Origin: Symbiodinium sp. CCMP2592
Lineage: Eukaryota > Sar > Dinophyceae > Suessiales > Symbiodiniaceae
DNA: 64,000 nt
Assembly: GCA_905221615.1 (NCBI GenBank)
Contig: CAJNDT010005824.1
Location: 50,001 to 114,000 of the forward strand
Reading direction: 5' to 3'
Below the pieces are notes generated by a model. The model was given only the letters and a program-made list of their open reading frames with translations, was not told where the DNA came from and searched no databases. Made by a program: the position numbers and the translations under genes. Numbering within the stretch: the first letter of the stretch is position 1; every line of letters starts with the position of its first letter. Shown in pieces: positions 31,801 through 37,470 of the stretch.

Positions 31801-33104
31801 ATCCCTTGACGATAAAAATTCCCCAAGGCCTAAACCCGAAACCCCTAAACTCTGAAACCCTAAAACCCTGAAGCCCTACAACCCTGAAGCCCTAAACCCT
31901 AATCCCTAAACCCTGAAATCCTGAAGCCCTAAACCCTGAAACCCGAAACCCTGAAACCCTGAAACCCTAAATCCTGAAACCCTGAAACCCGAAAGCCCTG
32001 AAACCCGGAACCCCTTAAAAGCCTGCAGTCCCGCACAGGGCCCCAAGACTGGCGATTTGCCCTGGCCCTCGTTGGACGTCTGGCGAAGGTGTCGCTGTGG
32101 CTTGGCTTCGTGGTAGCCTTTTTTTTTGGAGAGGGGGGGGGGTACAGGGTGTAGGAAGGGGTAACAACCTTGGTGTTTAGGGGCTCTATGCATAGCGGCT
32201 AAGGGCTTTTAGGATCTGGCATCATTGCTTTTTGTTGGGGTCTGGGGCTGCGGCTGGGGTGTTCGAAGAGGCTTAAGGGGTTAAGGGTTTTGGGTTTTAC
32301 GGCTTCCTTTCTGGGGGTGAGGAGTTTCAGGGTTCAAGAGGATGAGAGTCAGCTGGGACCATGTGGTCTTGGACTTGTGGGGTCGGGGTTCGGAGTAGAG
32401 GCACAAATCGGCTTCAGGAACTAGCAGGGCGGTGCTCGGGTGCGAGGCGTGCTTGAGGCTACCACTGTCGAGATTCTACTCTAAGCTGCCCCATCCAGGT
32501 CTCAGGTTCAAACCGGCAACACCCTAATTCCTGAACCCCGAACCCAGAACCCCAAACTCTGAGCCCAATCCCTAAGTACTCTAACCACCCAGGCGCCCCG
32601 ACGTCACGGCGCTGGCAGCTGCTGTGGATGCGGCGGACCCTGGATTCAAATGTCCGTTGCATGTTAAGAACTCGTGTGGGTGCGAAGCTCGGTGGTAGGA
32701 CGAGTTCTCGTTGAAGTTCTCCTCGCGCCAGGTTGCGATTTCTCCGAGTAGGAGTGTTGTCACCCACCCAAGCCGTAAGCCAGAATCAGTTGGAGACGCG
32801 AAAGCCGTGAAACACAACCCCCAATCAGAAGCAGCTTGTGCCACCTGACACATTAACTTCTACGCGCGAGCTCCTTCCATCTGAGCATGCTCTTGTTTCT
32901 GGCCCTTCAAGGAGCCCTATGTCCTTGTACAACCCCTCGTACTTCAAAAATTCATGGTAGTGATAAGTAGGGTTATAAGTAGGGGTTTGTTAGTGTCTGC
33001 CTCCCTCCCCTCCCCTACTGCGAGGAGTGTGGCGGAGAGAGTGCGGGCTGCGTGGAGCTGCTGGCTCAGCTGGCAGAGCGCAGCCCGACTGCCGCTTCTT
33101 TCCA
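3797..33104 (+). CDS. Pentatricopeptide repeat (PPR) protein gene in about 30 micro-exons
   Basis: PPR proteins are helical-repeat RNA-binding proteins, usually organellar. Here short exons on + encode half-repeats with the dinoflagellate PPR signature: a PD..sYNAAIsaC helix, then about 13 residues from N to a W..AL.LL helix. Exons are listed separately below. Joining neighbours restores frame and spacing in most cases: N-to-W is 13 residues and W-to-next-D mostly 19-20 (15 in two). Resolved donors are mainly GC and GA with a minority of GT; acceptors are AG, usually followed by G. Not resolved: the true first exon, the joins 12937 to 13453 and 13895 to 15723, a missing half-repeat between 9532 and 12084, and the 3' end. 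I cannot exclude two neighbouring PPR genes. No organelle-targeting leader was found because the start is not seen. Confidence 0.7.
3878..3970 (+). repeat. TTTAGGG-type degenerate tract after PPR exon
   Basis: Degenerate GGATTTAGGGTTTAGG heptamers immediately downstream of the exon at 3797-3870, on the G-rich strand orientation. Confidence 0.8.
3977..4081. repeat. Family-C palindromic element
   Basis: Starts ATAGGGGCATCAATAA and ends ATTCTGATTATTAAGGCTCC; interior diverged. Confidence 0.6.
4230..4571. repeat. Two family-B palindromic elements
   Basis: 4230-4413 begins TACTTGCAGGTTCAGGGGTAG and ends CCCCTGAACCTCCAAGTA, with CCCTAAACCC inside. 4523-4571 is a minimal 49-bp copy in which the two inverted arms nearly meet, so it is essentially a bare hairpin. 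Confidence 0.8.
5338..5383 (+). CDS. PPR exon, helix A
   Basis: Acceptor TTTGAG|G after a CCCTAAA tract (5262-5320); encodes CDDVALNAALSACSK; clean GT donor AAG|GTGAGA at 5384. Joins 5780 in phase 0 to give the complete repeat ending SKGAAWLRALLLFEE. Confidence 0.85.
5423..5571. repeat. Family-C palindromic element, enlarged
   Basis: Terminal repeats TAGGGGCCTTAATAATTGG and CTAATCGTCAGGGCCCCTA. The central part carries an internal duplication of AATCATAAAAAAG with a following AACCC motif. Confidence 0.75.
5604..5732. repeat. Palindromic element, family F
   Basis: Arms AAGGGTAAAAGGAGGGACCC and GGGTCCCTCCTTTTCCCCTT with a TATATACCC-rich interior. A half copy lies at 40556-40634. Confidence 0.75.
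5780..5818 (+). CDS. PPR exon, helix B
   Basis: Thirteen whole codons encoding GAAWLRALLLFEE after acceptor GCCCCAG. The GC donor at 5819 sits in an 8-bp direct repeat GAGGCCCG that recurs at the next exon's acceptor (6991-6998). Confidence 0.85.
5829..6011. repeat. Family-A elements, one truncated and one complete
   Basis: A truncated copy (GAGAGTTTCCGAAAATTAGG) starts within about 10 bp of the GC donor of the exon ending at 5818; a complete copy with both TTTCCGAAAA arms spans 5912-6011. Confidence 0.75.
6634..6738. repeat. Truncated family-A element abutting a family-E terminus
   Basis: GGGAGTTTCCGAAAATTAGG at 6634 lacks its partner arm. From about 6698 the sequence becomes the right end of another family (GGGACCCTAATCTTGACAAC CACCC), also seen at 23361-23473 and 54944-55026. 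Confidence 0.65.
6994..7053 (+). CDS. PPR exon, linker plus helix A
   Basis: Twenty codons: ARTEHLPPTDVTHNTVLGAL. Preceded by a CCCTAAA tract (6865-6940). Joined to 5818 it gives LFEEARTEHLPPTDV in frame. GA donor at 7054. Confidence 0.85.
7638..7675 (+). CDS. PPR exon, helix B
   Basis: Acceptor GCTCAG|GAG after C-rich heptamers (7530-7620); encodes EKGAGWPEVLSL. Joined to 7053 it gives NTVLGALEKGAGW, the exact 13-residue N-to-W spacing. GC donor, phase 2. Confidence 0.85.
7775..7875. repeat. (TA)n microsatellite and TATAGA repeat
   Basis: Alternating TA from about 7777 to 7806, then ATATAGATATAGATG repeats, in the intron between PPR exons. Confidence 0.9.
7936..8011 (+). CDS. PPR exon, linker plus helix A
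   Basis: Encodes LGSLVLAALRPDAFSRSAVI followed by NGFEK. Acceptor CCCCAG|G; joined to 7675 the W-to-D distance is 20. GC donor at 8012 within a direct repeat AGGCCG shared with the acceptor at 8159. Confidence 0.85.
8159..8246 (+). CDS. PPR exon, helix B and degenerate linker
   Basis: Acceptor GGCGAG|GCC; begins AGQWSKARQLLAAG, completing the repeat from 8011. The rest (AAVALVPCALA) is a longer linker or degenerate helix. GA donor at 8247; joins 8844 in frame. Confidence 0.75.
8268..8600 (+). repeat. TTTAGGG-type degenerate tract
   Basis: About 330 bp of GGGTTTAGGG, GGATTTAGG and GGGGTTTA variants immediately after the PPR exon ending at 8246, filling much of that intron. Confidence 0.9.
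8844..8890 (+). CDS. PPR exon, helix A to W
   Basis: Encodes NGALSACARAAYWEE, a textbook dinoflagellate PPR stretch. Acceptor CTCGAG|GC; GC donor at 8891. Confidence 0.8.
9477..9532 (+). CDS. PPR exon, helix B and next helix A
   Basis: Acceptor CCGCAGAG|GC; encodes AVGFVEAAPQPDVISWNAL; GT donor (CT|GTGAGC) at 9533, with TTTAGGG heptamers from about 9590. Joined to 8890 the W-to-D linker is 15 residues, shorter than the usual 19-20. Confidence 0.85.
10474..10575. repeat. Family-A palindromic element, near-perfect
   Basis: Arms GGGAGTTTCCGAAAATAGGG and TAATTTTCGGAAACTCCC, centre AGGATCCTTATTATAAGGA. One of the best preserved copies. Confidence 0.9.
11016..11138. repeat. Family-B palindromic element, near-perfect
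   Basis: Arms TACTTGGAGGTTCATGGGTA and TACCCCTGAACCTCCAAGTA with internal GTAGGGTAACTGTACTTG. Other full copies: 24756, 25370, 60927, 61240, 62989. Confidence 0.9.
12084..12148 (+). CDS. PPR exon, helix B and linker
   Basis: Acceptor ATCCAAG|GC; encodes QEAWLLLSTAAAAALRSSAV then LG; GT donor at 12149. Frame agrees with 9532 and 12404, but the helix A-to-W part between 9532 and here is absent. Confidence 0.65.
12404..12450 (+). CDS. PPR exon, helix A to W
   Basis: Acceptor CTCGAG|GC; encodes NAAISCCDGAGCWSE, with N-to-W of exactly 13 residues. GC donor at 12451. Confidence 0.8.
12902..12937 (+). CDS. PPR exon, helix B
   Basis: Acceptor AACGAG|GCC; encodes AAALLHTLRDWQ, in frame with 12450. 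GC donor follows. I could not find a consistent in-frame join to the next exon. Confidence 0.65.
13453..13496 (+). CDS. PPR exon, helix A (5' edge uncertain)
   Basis: Encodes AGPDAAACGAAVG; GA donor at 13497. Joined to 13842 the D-to-W distance is the standard 18 residues. No AG acceptor lies close upstream in the right phase, so the 5' edge is approximate. Confidence 0.6.
13842..13895 (+). CDS. PPR exon, C to helix B
   Basis: Acceptor GCCAAG; encodes SCGASSHWRSAAELLRTR; likely GT donor at 13896; TTTAGGG heptamers follow at 13918-13960. Confidence 0.75.
14404..14508. repeat. Long palindrome with TACGGTTGATGA arms
   Basis: Arms TACGGTTGATGA and TCATCAACCGTA, with inner inverted blocks AATCCTGCATT and AATGCAGGATT. 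MITE-like; only this copy seen in the window. Confidence 0.85.
14824..14905. repeat. Family-B element, short copy
   Basis: Arms TAGGAGGTTCACGGGTAG and ACCAACGAACCTCCAAGT. Confidence 0.75.
15723..15750 (+). CDS. PPR micro-exon (28 bp), helix B
   Basis: Acceptor GGGAAG|G; encodes WEDALRLLQ; GC donor at 15751. Joins 16106 in frame (LLQ-ESAQ). Very short even for this gene. Confidence 0.7.
15808..15901. repeat. Long palindrome with TACCCTAAGGCCCC arms
   Basis: Near-perfect arms of about 28 bp (TACCCTAAGGCCCCAAAGTA and its complement ending at 15901). It sits in the intron after the 28-bp PPR exon. Confidence 0.9.
15993..16076. repeat. (TTA)n microsatellite
   Basis: Imperfect TTATTA/CTATTA repeats ending about 30 bp before the next PPR exon. 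Confidence 0.9.
16106..16160 (+). CDS. PPR exon, linker plus helix A
   Basis: Acceptor TTCGAG|GAG; encodes ESAQKASELPLAARNALI; GT donor at 16161. Joined to 17844 it gives NALIGACGRGGRW, the exact 13-residue spacing. Confidence 0.8.
16480..17760. repeat. Minisatellite of about 53 bp with 106-bp higher-order unit, inside a PPR intron
   Basis: The basic unit carries GGACAGAACCATG and GATGATGCT. Near-identical 106-bp dimers repeat from about 16.8 to 17.33 kb; more diverged monomers flank them. Since 106 is not a multiple of 3, open frames recur in shifted registers on both strands; they are not genes. The array lies wholly within the intron 16161-17843. Confidence 0.95.
17844..17896 (+). CDS. 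PPR exon, C to helix B
   Basis: Acceptor TGGAG|GTGCC; encodes ACGRGGRWRAALHHLKE; GC donor at 17897; G-rich heptamers follow at about 17910. Confidence 0.85.
18405..18457 (+). CDS. PPR exon, linker plus helix A
   Basis: Acceptor AAAAAG|G; encodes VASDRLVPDAISYNAAA; GT donor at 18458 (GTGAGG). W-to-D from the previous exon is 19. Confidence 0.85.
18905..19745. repeat. Minisatellite of about 75 bp, inside a PPR intron
   Basis: Units contain CCCTTCATGTTTCCTTTC, GGGTTGGATTGGTGGGCCGC and GACGGGTCTGGGCTCCCAAT. About ten units with length variation lie in the intron 18458-20309. The first unit, including AACAGGTACG and CTCTCCTCAGAAAGAAGG, recurs alone at 22388-22520. Confidence 0.95.
20310..20384 (+). 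CDS. PPR exon, C to helix B and linker
   Basis: Acceptor CTTGGCAG; encodes CRSKALKWNLAVAEKLLRAV then LPEV. Joined to 18457 it gives NAAAGCRSKALKW (13 residues). GC donor at 20385 in phase 2. Confidence 0.8.
20385..22710. other. PPR intron of about 2.3 kb without a recognisable gene
   Basis: Less heptamer-rich than neighbouring introns. Contains a single minisatellite-like unit (22388-22520) embedded between sequence related to 18812-18877. Open frames at 21205-21618 (both strands) and 21779-22105 have no recognisable domain. Confidence 0.5.
22711..22756 (+). CDS. PPR exon, helix A
   Basis: Acceptor TTCGGAG; encodes SLAAFAKAISACERL. Joined to 20384 it reads PEVDSLAAFAKAISAC in frame. The next join restores ERLGRQW; the exact donor (GG or GC, 22757-22758) is ambiguous because G is repeated. 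Confidence 0.85.
23361..23473. repeat. Palindromic element, family E
   Basis: Arms AATGGGTAGTAGTCGTC and GGACAACCACCCAAATGG, with ACCCAAAAAGGGGCCATAAT. Related copies at 54944-55026 and (one end) 6698-6738. Confidence 0.7.
23536..23595 (+). CDS. PPR exon, helix B and linker
   Basis: Twenty codons: GRQWQRALMLLAALEAERLQ. The CCCTAAA tract runs directly into its CAGGCAG acceptor. GC donor at 23596 lies in a CAGGC repeat shared with the next acceptor. Confidence 0.9.
24096..24136 (+). CDS. PPR exon, helix A
   Basis: Acceptor GCACAG|GCG; encodes ATLISYNAAMSTC; GC donor at 24137 in phase 2. Joined to 24892 it gives NAAMSTCEKANAW (13 residues). Confidence 0.9.
24756..24867. repeat. Family-B palindromic element, 24 bp upstream of a PPR exon
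   Basis: Arms TACTTGGAGGTTCACGGGTA and TACCCCTGAACCTCCAAGTA. Confidence 0.9.
24892..24934 (+). CDS. PPR exon, helix B
   Basis: Acceptor GCCAAG|G; encodes KANAWKEALLLLEQ; GT donor at 24935 (CAG|GTGCGC). Confidence 0.9.
25370..25466. repeat. Family-B palindromic element
   Basis: Arms TACTCGGAGGTTCATGGGTA and CCCATGAATCTTCAAGTG, 68 bp upstream of the next PPR exon. Confidence 0.8.
25535..25592 (+). CDS. PPR exon, linker plus helix A
   Basis: Acceptor TCTGCAG|GCC; encodes AVYRRLTPDAFSVSAVISG; GC donor at 25593 in phase 1. Joined across a 4.5-kb intron to 30094 it reads SGCAKAKAWIRAL with normal spacing. Confidence 0.85.
25781..25897. repeat. Palindromic element, family H
   Basis: Arms ACAGTAAACCCCAGAAAG and CTTTTGGGCTTCTACTGT. 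A relative at 44281-44384 shares CCAGAAAGTTGGA and CTTCCACTGT. Confidence 0.65.
26601..27605 (+). CDS. RCC1-like seven-blade repeat protein, start unknown, 3' end broken
   Basis: The frame open from 26370 to 27515 contains seven tandem 39-residue repeats from about 26692, each 117 bp: LAVSAGSDHTCAVRSDGQ followed by LVCFGYSGDGQCDVP. RCC1 proteins form seven-bladed propellers and bind chromatin, GTPases or partners. Repeats 3 and 6 share VAASVGHTC, so blocks of three were duplicated. An eighth degenerate repeat begins at 27511 but a TAG follows within two codons; its remainder is in another frame up to about 27605. There is no in-frame ATG, so an upstream exon is needed or this is a fragment. 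Sequence before 26690 shows no homology I recognise. It could be a nested gene or a dead segment inside the PPR intron. Confidence 0.65.
27787..28592 (-). pseudogene. Retroviral-type (rve) integrase, Polinton-like, disrupted
   Basis: Read on minus, 28592-28302 carries the N-terminal part with NSFVAPHSVYEYQ; 28296-28072 begins the catalytic core (MMIDIF, then VVPIKSK); the second core acidic motif (YTDNEG) is in a different frame; 27972-27787 holds the C-terminal part (MKHSATGFTPKDARK, DVGDEVKIF). Frame breaks near 28305, 28175 and 27955 interrupt it, and the C-terminus is cut. The order matches DDE-type integrases of the rve superfamily. Non-functional as it stands. Confidence 0.75.
28579..28815 (-). 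pseudogene. Lysine-rich small frame upstream of the integrase
   Basis: A 78-codon frame, charged and probably helical (KREASLRHNQKRIKEYLEE), ending just inside the start of the integrase frame (14-bp overlap). Composition matches the AT-rich element. It may be the N-terminal extension of the same protein or a separate small gene; function unknown. Confidence 0.45.
28840..28938. repeat. MITE with GCTAGGTAGGG arms, copy 1
   Basis: Arms GCTAGGTAGGGCTTTG and GAAAGCCCCACCTAGC, interior TTTTCCCTTATTGG and AATATTTTTCA. Homologous copy at 61746-61846. Confidence 0.85.
29240..29580 (+). pseudogene. Remnant gene of the AT-rich element, frameshifted
   Basis: Two consecutive plus-strand frames have biased coding composition: an upstream one with AHFTTADNLIRQFL and AKTDKQKAKSH, and a downstream one with KELKTAFKDSKGRPYVIFW. 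They overlap out of phase near 29400-29450, consistent with one frameshifted gene. No family recognised. Confidence 0.4.
30094..30148 (+). CDS. PPR exon, helix B
   Basis: Acceptor CTCCGCAG; encodes AKAKAWIRALSVFSGFR; GA donor at 30149 sharing AAGGA with the next acceptor. Confidence 0.85.
30561..30662. repeat. Family-A palindromic element
   Basis: Arms GGTAGTTTCCGAATAT and TTTTCGGAAACTCCC, centre TTATAATAAGGATCCTACTA. Confidence 0.9.
30742..30807 (+). CDS. PPR exon, linker plus helix A
   Basis: Acceptor CCAAAG|G; encodes MPNAGSLVATTAAVAACAQS; GC donor at 30808. The join to 31060 gives CAQSTRWAHALQLL. Confidence 0.85.
30909..31021. repeat. Long palindrome filling a 252-bp PPR intron
   Basis: Arms ATGCAGGAACCTGATTAAGA and TCTTCATCAGCTTCCTGCAT. 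The intron 30808-31059 is little more than this element. Confidence 0.85.
31060..31100 (+). CDS. PPR exon, helix B
   Basis: Acceptor CTGCAAG|G; encodes WAHALQLLCDGSA; GA donor at 31101. Confidence 0.85.
31319..31372 (+). CDS. PPR exon, helix A
   Basis: Acceptor CCACGAG|GC; encodes RVELTGMLCNAALSGSQ; GA donor at 31373; TTTAGGG tract follows at 31440-31500. The join to 32039 gives NAALSGSQGPQDW (13 residues). Confidence 0.85.
31820..32030. repeat. CCCTGAAACCC/CCCTAAACC tract before a PPR exon
   Basis: About 200 bp of C-rich heptamer variants with GAA substitutions, ending immediately before the acceptor of the exon at 32039. Confidence 0.9.
32039..32084 (+). CDS. PPR exon, helix B
   Basis: Acceptor CGCACAG|GG; encodes PQDWRFALALVGRL. 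A GA donor at 32085 keeps frame with 32593; a GT four bases later does not. Confidence 0.75.
32593..32635 (+). CDS. PPR exon, helix A
   Basis: Acceptor CACCCAG|G; encodes RPDVTALAAAVDAA; GA donor at 32636. Confidence 0.75.
33025..33104 (+). CDS. PPR-like exon, helix B (3' edge uncertain)
   Basis: Acceptor CTGCGAG|GAG; encodes ECGGESAGCVELLAQLAERS; C replaces the usual W and the spacing is three residues long. Last exon I can tie to the PPR chain. Confidence 0.55.
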
Positions 33105-36019
33105 GCACTAATTATAGCGGCCTCAACAATTAGAAGATCCTTAAAAGTGTTATATAAGGGATCTACAAGAGGGTTCTATAACAAAGGGTCCTTAATGATG
33201 TCCTTTACTATTTTGGGGTTTGCTTCATATAACTACAGTATATTATACACCCCCTATTCTGATTATTAAGGACGCTCGTTTGACGGGCTCTTGGGGTCTT
33301 AGGGTTTCACTTAGGGCGCTTGGGTTCGAGGGCCCCAAAGCTCCGAGGTGCCTACGAACGGAAGGAACAATATGACTAGCATCCCAACAGCAATAGCCCG
33401 GTTCTTGGTTAACACGTTTGGAGGTTCAGAGGCTCCCGCGATGCGCAACTCTGTCCTTGTAGCATCAACCCCCGAGCTCAAGGTGCTCACTTCGCACGGA
33501 GCGGATGATTGACATGACACGATCCAGAAGTTTGCAACTAGCATCGTGTCGAAAAAGTGGGGGAGGGCGACATGCAGCTGGCAAGCAATTGGCAACCAGA
33601 ACGAGTTGGTGCTGTTCTCCCCGTGAATCGTTGGCAAGAGCCAACCTACATGTTTCACGCCGAGGATGCATACAGCACGCGTCGCAGCAAGAATATCAGA
33701 AGGCATCTGGGACTGCATTCGTCGCGGCGGAATCGCATCAGCGTCCCGCGCTGGCACAAAGACAAGTTTTCCTTGGGAGCTGATGGTCAGTGCAGGGAGA
33801 CTGCGTACAGGAATCGATCGAAGAGAGCGTCTAAACCTGGATCACTGTGACACGCAAACATGAAGATTCATCAATTCCTGCGCTTGAAGGCGCGGGCTTT
33901 GTGTGTTTGCTTGTTCGGTTTCTGCAGGGGTCGGGGCGGCGGGAGGGATTTAGTATTCACTTTGAAGTCCGAGAGGTCAGATTGTACACTCGGATTCACA
34001 ACGTAACATCATGTCAATGTGCTCCTCATGCGACTTACAACTCCTGACTTGCATGGGTTGCTTTACGGGTGTTGGGACCTTTAGGCATGGAGATTGGAGA
34101 TTGCAAGGCGGGGAGAAGCTGAGCCCGGTAAGATCAGCCAGGGGTCTGCATCCCCATACGCTGCGGGCTGCAGTTGCTGTTATCCCCCCGCAGCAGACTC
34201 AATCCTCAAGCCGCTTACCACGAAGATCCACGAAGCCCTAAATGCTGAAAACACATACATTCTTCTAAGCTTGGCATGCTTATCCCCCAGATGCCGACCT
34301 TATTGAAACTCCTTGCCTCTTTGTCATTCCTTCGGCATTTCTCTGGTCACTGTGTCTGTGAGTATGCAGCACACTATTTCGCATGTCTTTGTGTGCTTTC
34401 TTCTTTGAGACAGAGACCAGGACTTTCGCCGAGCTACTTCCATAAACCCTAAACCCCAAACCGGGTCGGACCGTGGGCTCCAAACCAAGCCCGCGAGGAG
34501 CGATCCCACGGCGGAAGCTCGGAGGAGGGCGAGACGTTTTTCTTTCTGCAGGCGGGCAGGGCTTGGGGGTTTTTATGCTGGTTGGCGCCTGTTCCTCCGG
34601 GGCCCCATGTCGAGAGTCAGGTCTGCAGCCAAGATTCCTCAGGCCTTCACCGCACTCCGAAGCACCGGGCCTCTAAATTTCCCGGCCCGAGCGCCAGAAG
34701 CACAAGCCTGAGACCTGACTTATTGAAGGGCAGCCTCAACAGCTAAATATAGTGTTCATTGCGAATTTCGGCACACTTGCAGTTTACGATGTTTCGCATG
34801 TTGATGCCCTAGGCCACCGACCGTCCCTAGATCCATCAACTGTAAATGCACGACCCCTTATTTTGTGCCGGAGGCTTCATCCGTGTGCCGGCAGCTGGCA
34901 GAACTTGCAGAAGTCGGCGCCGAGGCCCACGCTCCAACACCAAACGCATCCCTTCGGGACTAAATAAGCGCTCTTTGGGTTTGTTAGGCTTAAGATTGTC
35001 GGGCTTCGTTTTTTTGCGGTTTCGGGGTTTCGGTTTGAGGCGTGGTTTCCGGACTGAGGGAAGTTGAAGCCGGCTCCTAAGAACATGCACGAGTCAAACC
35101 CAAACCCTCAAACGCCCCAGCCTCTCCCTGAAGATGCGATTCCCCACACGTCCCGTCCGGGACCCTGCGCCGAAGAGCCCCCTAAAGCCAGCGGGGCCCA
35201 TGAACCTGAGAACGCGCTGCCGGGGTCTCCAAGAACTGCTCCTGCGAACATTTATGGCATGAAAAGTGTGCTGTGCATAGTACACAAGCTCCATGAACCC
35301 GAAACCCGATGTTTTAAATCCTGAGCCCAAGACTGCTTAAGCTCTTATTCTATTGCGTCTGCTCTCAGGCACCCCGGTTCGGGCTGAGATCCCGGGAGCA
35401 AAATGCACCGCAGGGTTACAGGGTCTGAGTTCAATGGGGCTTCATAGGGGTTCAAGGGTTTGAGGGCTTTGGGCGTAAGGGTTTGAGAGCATGGGGGCAA
35501 GAGTTTAAGGGTTGGGAGTCTGGCTTTCTGCAGATTTTGCGGGGGCAGGCTGGGGAAGTTGAGCAGACAGCAACCGCGAAGACCCTCAAGTTCCAGCTGT
35601 CCACCGTGAATCTGTGACCCCTCAAACCGGTATTGATGGACCGGAACAAGCTGGACATCAGCGATTCGAGAGCCTCAATGATCGACATGAGCACGCCTCT
35701 GTGACCCATATCTCGTTGGCATAAGGACAAGCAAGCCCCCTGCTGTTGGTAATCGTTGCTTATGACACGTGCAGTAGGAACCTGTTTGCGCGTTGCTCCC
35801 CAAGACCCTCCTGAACCTGCGCAGTCCCCGCCGTGGGAACGACTTCTGGGAACCCTAATCCCTGAAGCCGTAAAGGCCCTCCTTACAGGTCCTTAAACAC
35901 CGGAAAACCCTTAAAACCTTAAACAACCCTAAATTCATAGCAACCATTAAAACCATGAAAACCGTTAAAAACCAACAAAAACCCCAAAAGCCCTAACACC
36001 CCAAAAGCTCTCTAGAAGG
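33105..36019. other. Repeat-rich stretch with no firm gene
   Basis: Family-C-like element at 33113-33272. A minus-strand open frame of 148 codons (33757-33311) with one hydrophobic segment and plus-strand frames at 33505-33863 overlap; neither has a recognisable domain. A helical stretch near 34890-34960 (AELAEVGAEAHAPTPN) and C-rich heptamers from 35860 are the only hints of exons. Confidence 0.45.
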
Positions 36020-36107
36020 CCCTGGCTTGCCAGGTCTCGAGGGCTACGGGATGCAAGCAGGCGACCGGCTGATGCTGCGGGAGAACTGCAGCGGCCAGGC
36101 GGGGAGG
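36020..36107 (+). CDS. Exon-like segment, unknown protein
   Basis: Between C-rich (35860-36000) and G-rich (36130-36310) heptamer tracts lies a frame encoding GLEGYGMQAGDRLMLRENCS. Coding-like, no family assigned; edges approximate. Confidence 0.4.
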
Positions 36108-36129
36108 GCTTCTTCGTACGGGGCTCCCG

Positions 36130-36310
36130 GGTTTCGGAGTGAGTTTCGGAGTTTCGGAGCTGGGTCCCGGGTTTCGGAGCTGGTTTCGGAGTTTCGGAGT
36201 TTGGGGTTGGGGGGTTTCGGGGTTTCGGAGTTTGGGGTTGGGGGTTTGGGGGTTTTGGGGGGTTTTGGTTTGGGGGGAGTTTAGGAGCTTTAGGGTTTCG
36301 GGGCTTCAGG
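36130..36310 (+). repeat. TTTCGGAG/TTTGGGG heptamer-like tract
   Basis: Repeats of GGTTTCGGAGTTTGGGGTTG, a G-rich variant of the heptamer, after the exon-like segment. Confidence 0.85.
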
Positions 36311-36589
36311 GTTTGGGGGCTGCAGAGCTAGGGGCTGCAAGGCCTGGAACCTGGGATTCAGGATTTTCGGGCTCAGGCTTCACCATGGCCGTACAGTCCG
36401 AGGTCGAGTCAAGCTCGGCTCGCTCCAAGACGAAAGCTATGAATCCCGAGCAGAAGTCTTCGACCCGTTCAAAATACCGTACAATGAAGAATCGCTTCAT
36501 GTAGCTATACAGAAAGGCCTCAAATGAACGAGAAAGCCCAGTCGAAGCATCGTGGAATCCAATAATGGAGCCTTCTAAAAATTCCAAGC

Positions 36590-36760
36590 CCCTAAACCCT
36601 AAAGCCCCTAAACCCTAAAGCCCTACAGCCCTAAAGCCCTAAAGCCTAAAGCCCTAAAGCCCTAAAGCCCTAAAGCCCTAAAGCCCGAAAGCCCTAAAGC
36701 CCTAAAGCCCGAAAGCCCTAAAGCCCTAAAGCCCTAAAGCCTAAAGCCCTAAAGCCTTGA
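36590..36760 (+). repeat. CCCTAAAG heptamer/octamer array
   Basis: About 170 bp of CCCTAAAG, a homogeneous variant differing from the CCCTAAAC tracts elsewhere, so locally amplified. Confidence 0.95.
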
Positions 36761-36769
36761 AAACACAGG

Positions 36770-36838
36770 TGGGGAGCCCAGCCGTGGAAGCCTACACGGG
36801 GCCCTCACGTCCCTCGCCGAATCCATCGCCGGAGCCGC
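36770..36838 (+). CDS. Exon-like segment, possible PPR helix A
   Basis: After AACACAG acceptor; one frame reads RGSLHGALTSLAESIAGA, resembling a PPR first helix. Flanked by C-rich then G-rich tracts. Not connected to other exons. Confidence 0.35.
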
Positions 36839-37062
36839 GGGGTTTCGGTCGGGTTGGGAGGGTACGGAGCTGTTGCTTTGGGGTGTGGGAAAGTTTTCGT
36901 AGCAGCTGAGTGGATACACTTTACACGTTTTGGGATTACATTACCCACTATAACCCTAAAAGTGTACACTTGTTGGCGACTCGGAACTCAGCAACTACGT
37001 TTTTTCACGGTTCTTGAGGGAGGGGCTGATTTCGAGAGCTTCGCTTCCGGTAGCAAGTCCAG

Positions 37063-37265
37063 TACTGGAGGTTCATGGGTAGTTATAAGTAGGGTTATAC
37101 GGTTACAAGTAGGGCAACTATACTTGTAACCCAAATTAGGGGACTTACAACCCTACTTATAATTACCTAAACTAACCCCCTAAACCCTACACCCTATATA
37201 GAACCTTTACAGGAGCCTTAAATCCTTATGAACCCCACTTATAACTACCCCTGAACCTCCAAGTA
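37063..37265. repeat. Family-B element with internal expansion
   Basis: Arms TACTGGAGGTTCATGGGTAG and TACCCCTGAACCTCCAAGTA; the interior carries an extra CCCTAAACCCTACACCC block. Confidence 0.85.
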
Positions 37266-37349
37266 GGGTCTGCAAGCTACTCTCGGACATCTGAGCCTCG
37301 GGAGCCTGAGGCCTAAGTCGAATCTTCGCGACAGAAGCTTTTCTGAGCA

Positions 37350-37470
37350 GGGTTTTAGGGTTTTAGGGTTTAGGGTTCAGGGTTTAGGGTTCAGGGTTTA
37401 GGGTTTGGGGTTTAGGGTTTAAGTTCAGGGTTTAGGGTTCAGGGTTTAGGGTTTAGAGTTTAGAGTCCCT
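37350..37470 (+). repeat. TTTAGGG/TTCAGGG array
   Basis: Alternating TTTAGGG and TTCAGGG units. Confidence 0.95.

Noticed and set aside
33311-33757. 148-codon minus-strand frame with a hydrophobic segment
   Set aside because: Overlapped by long plus-strand frames, no recognisable domain, no splice or heptamer context.
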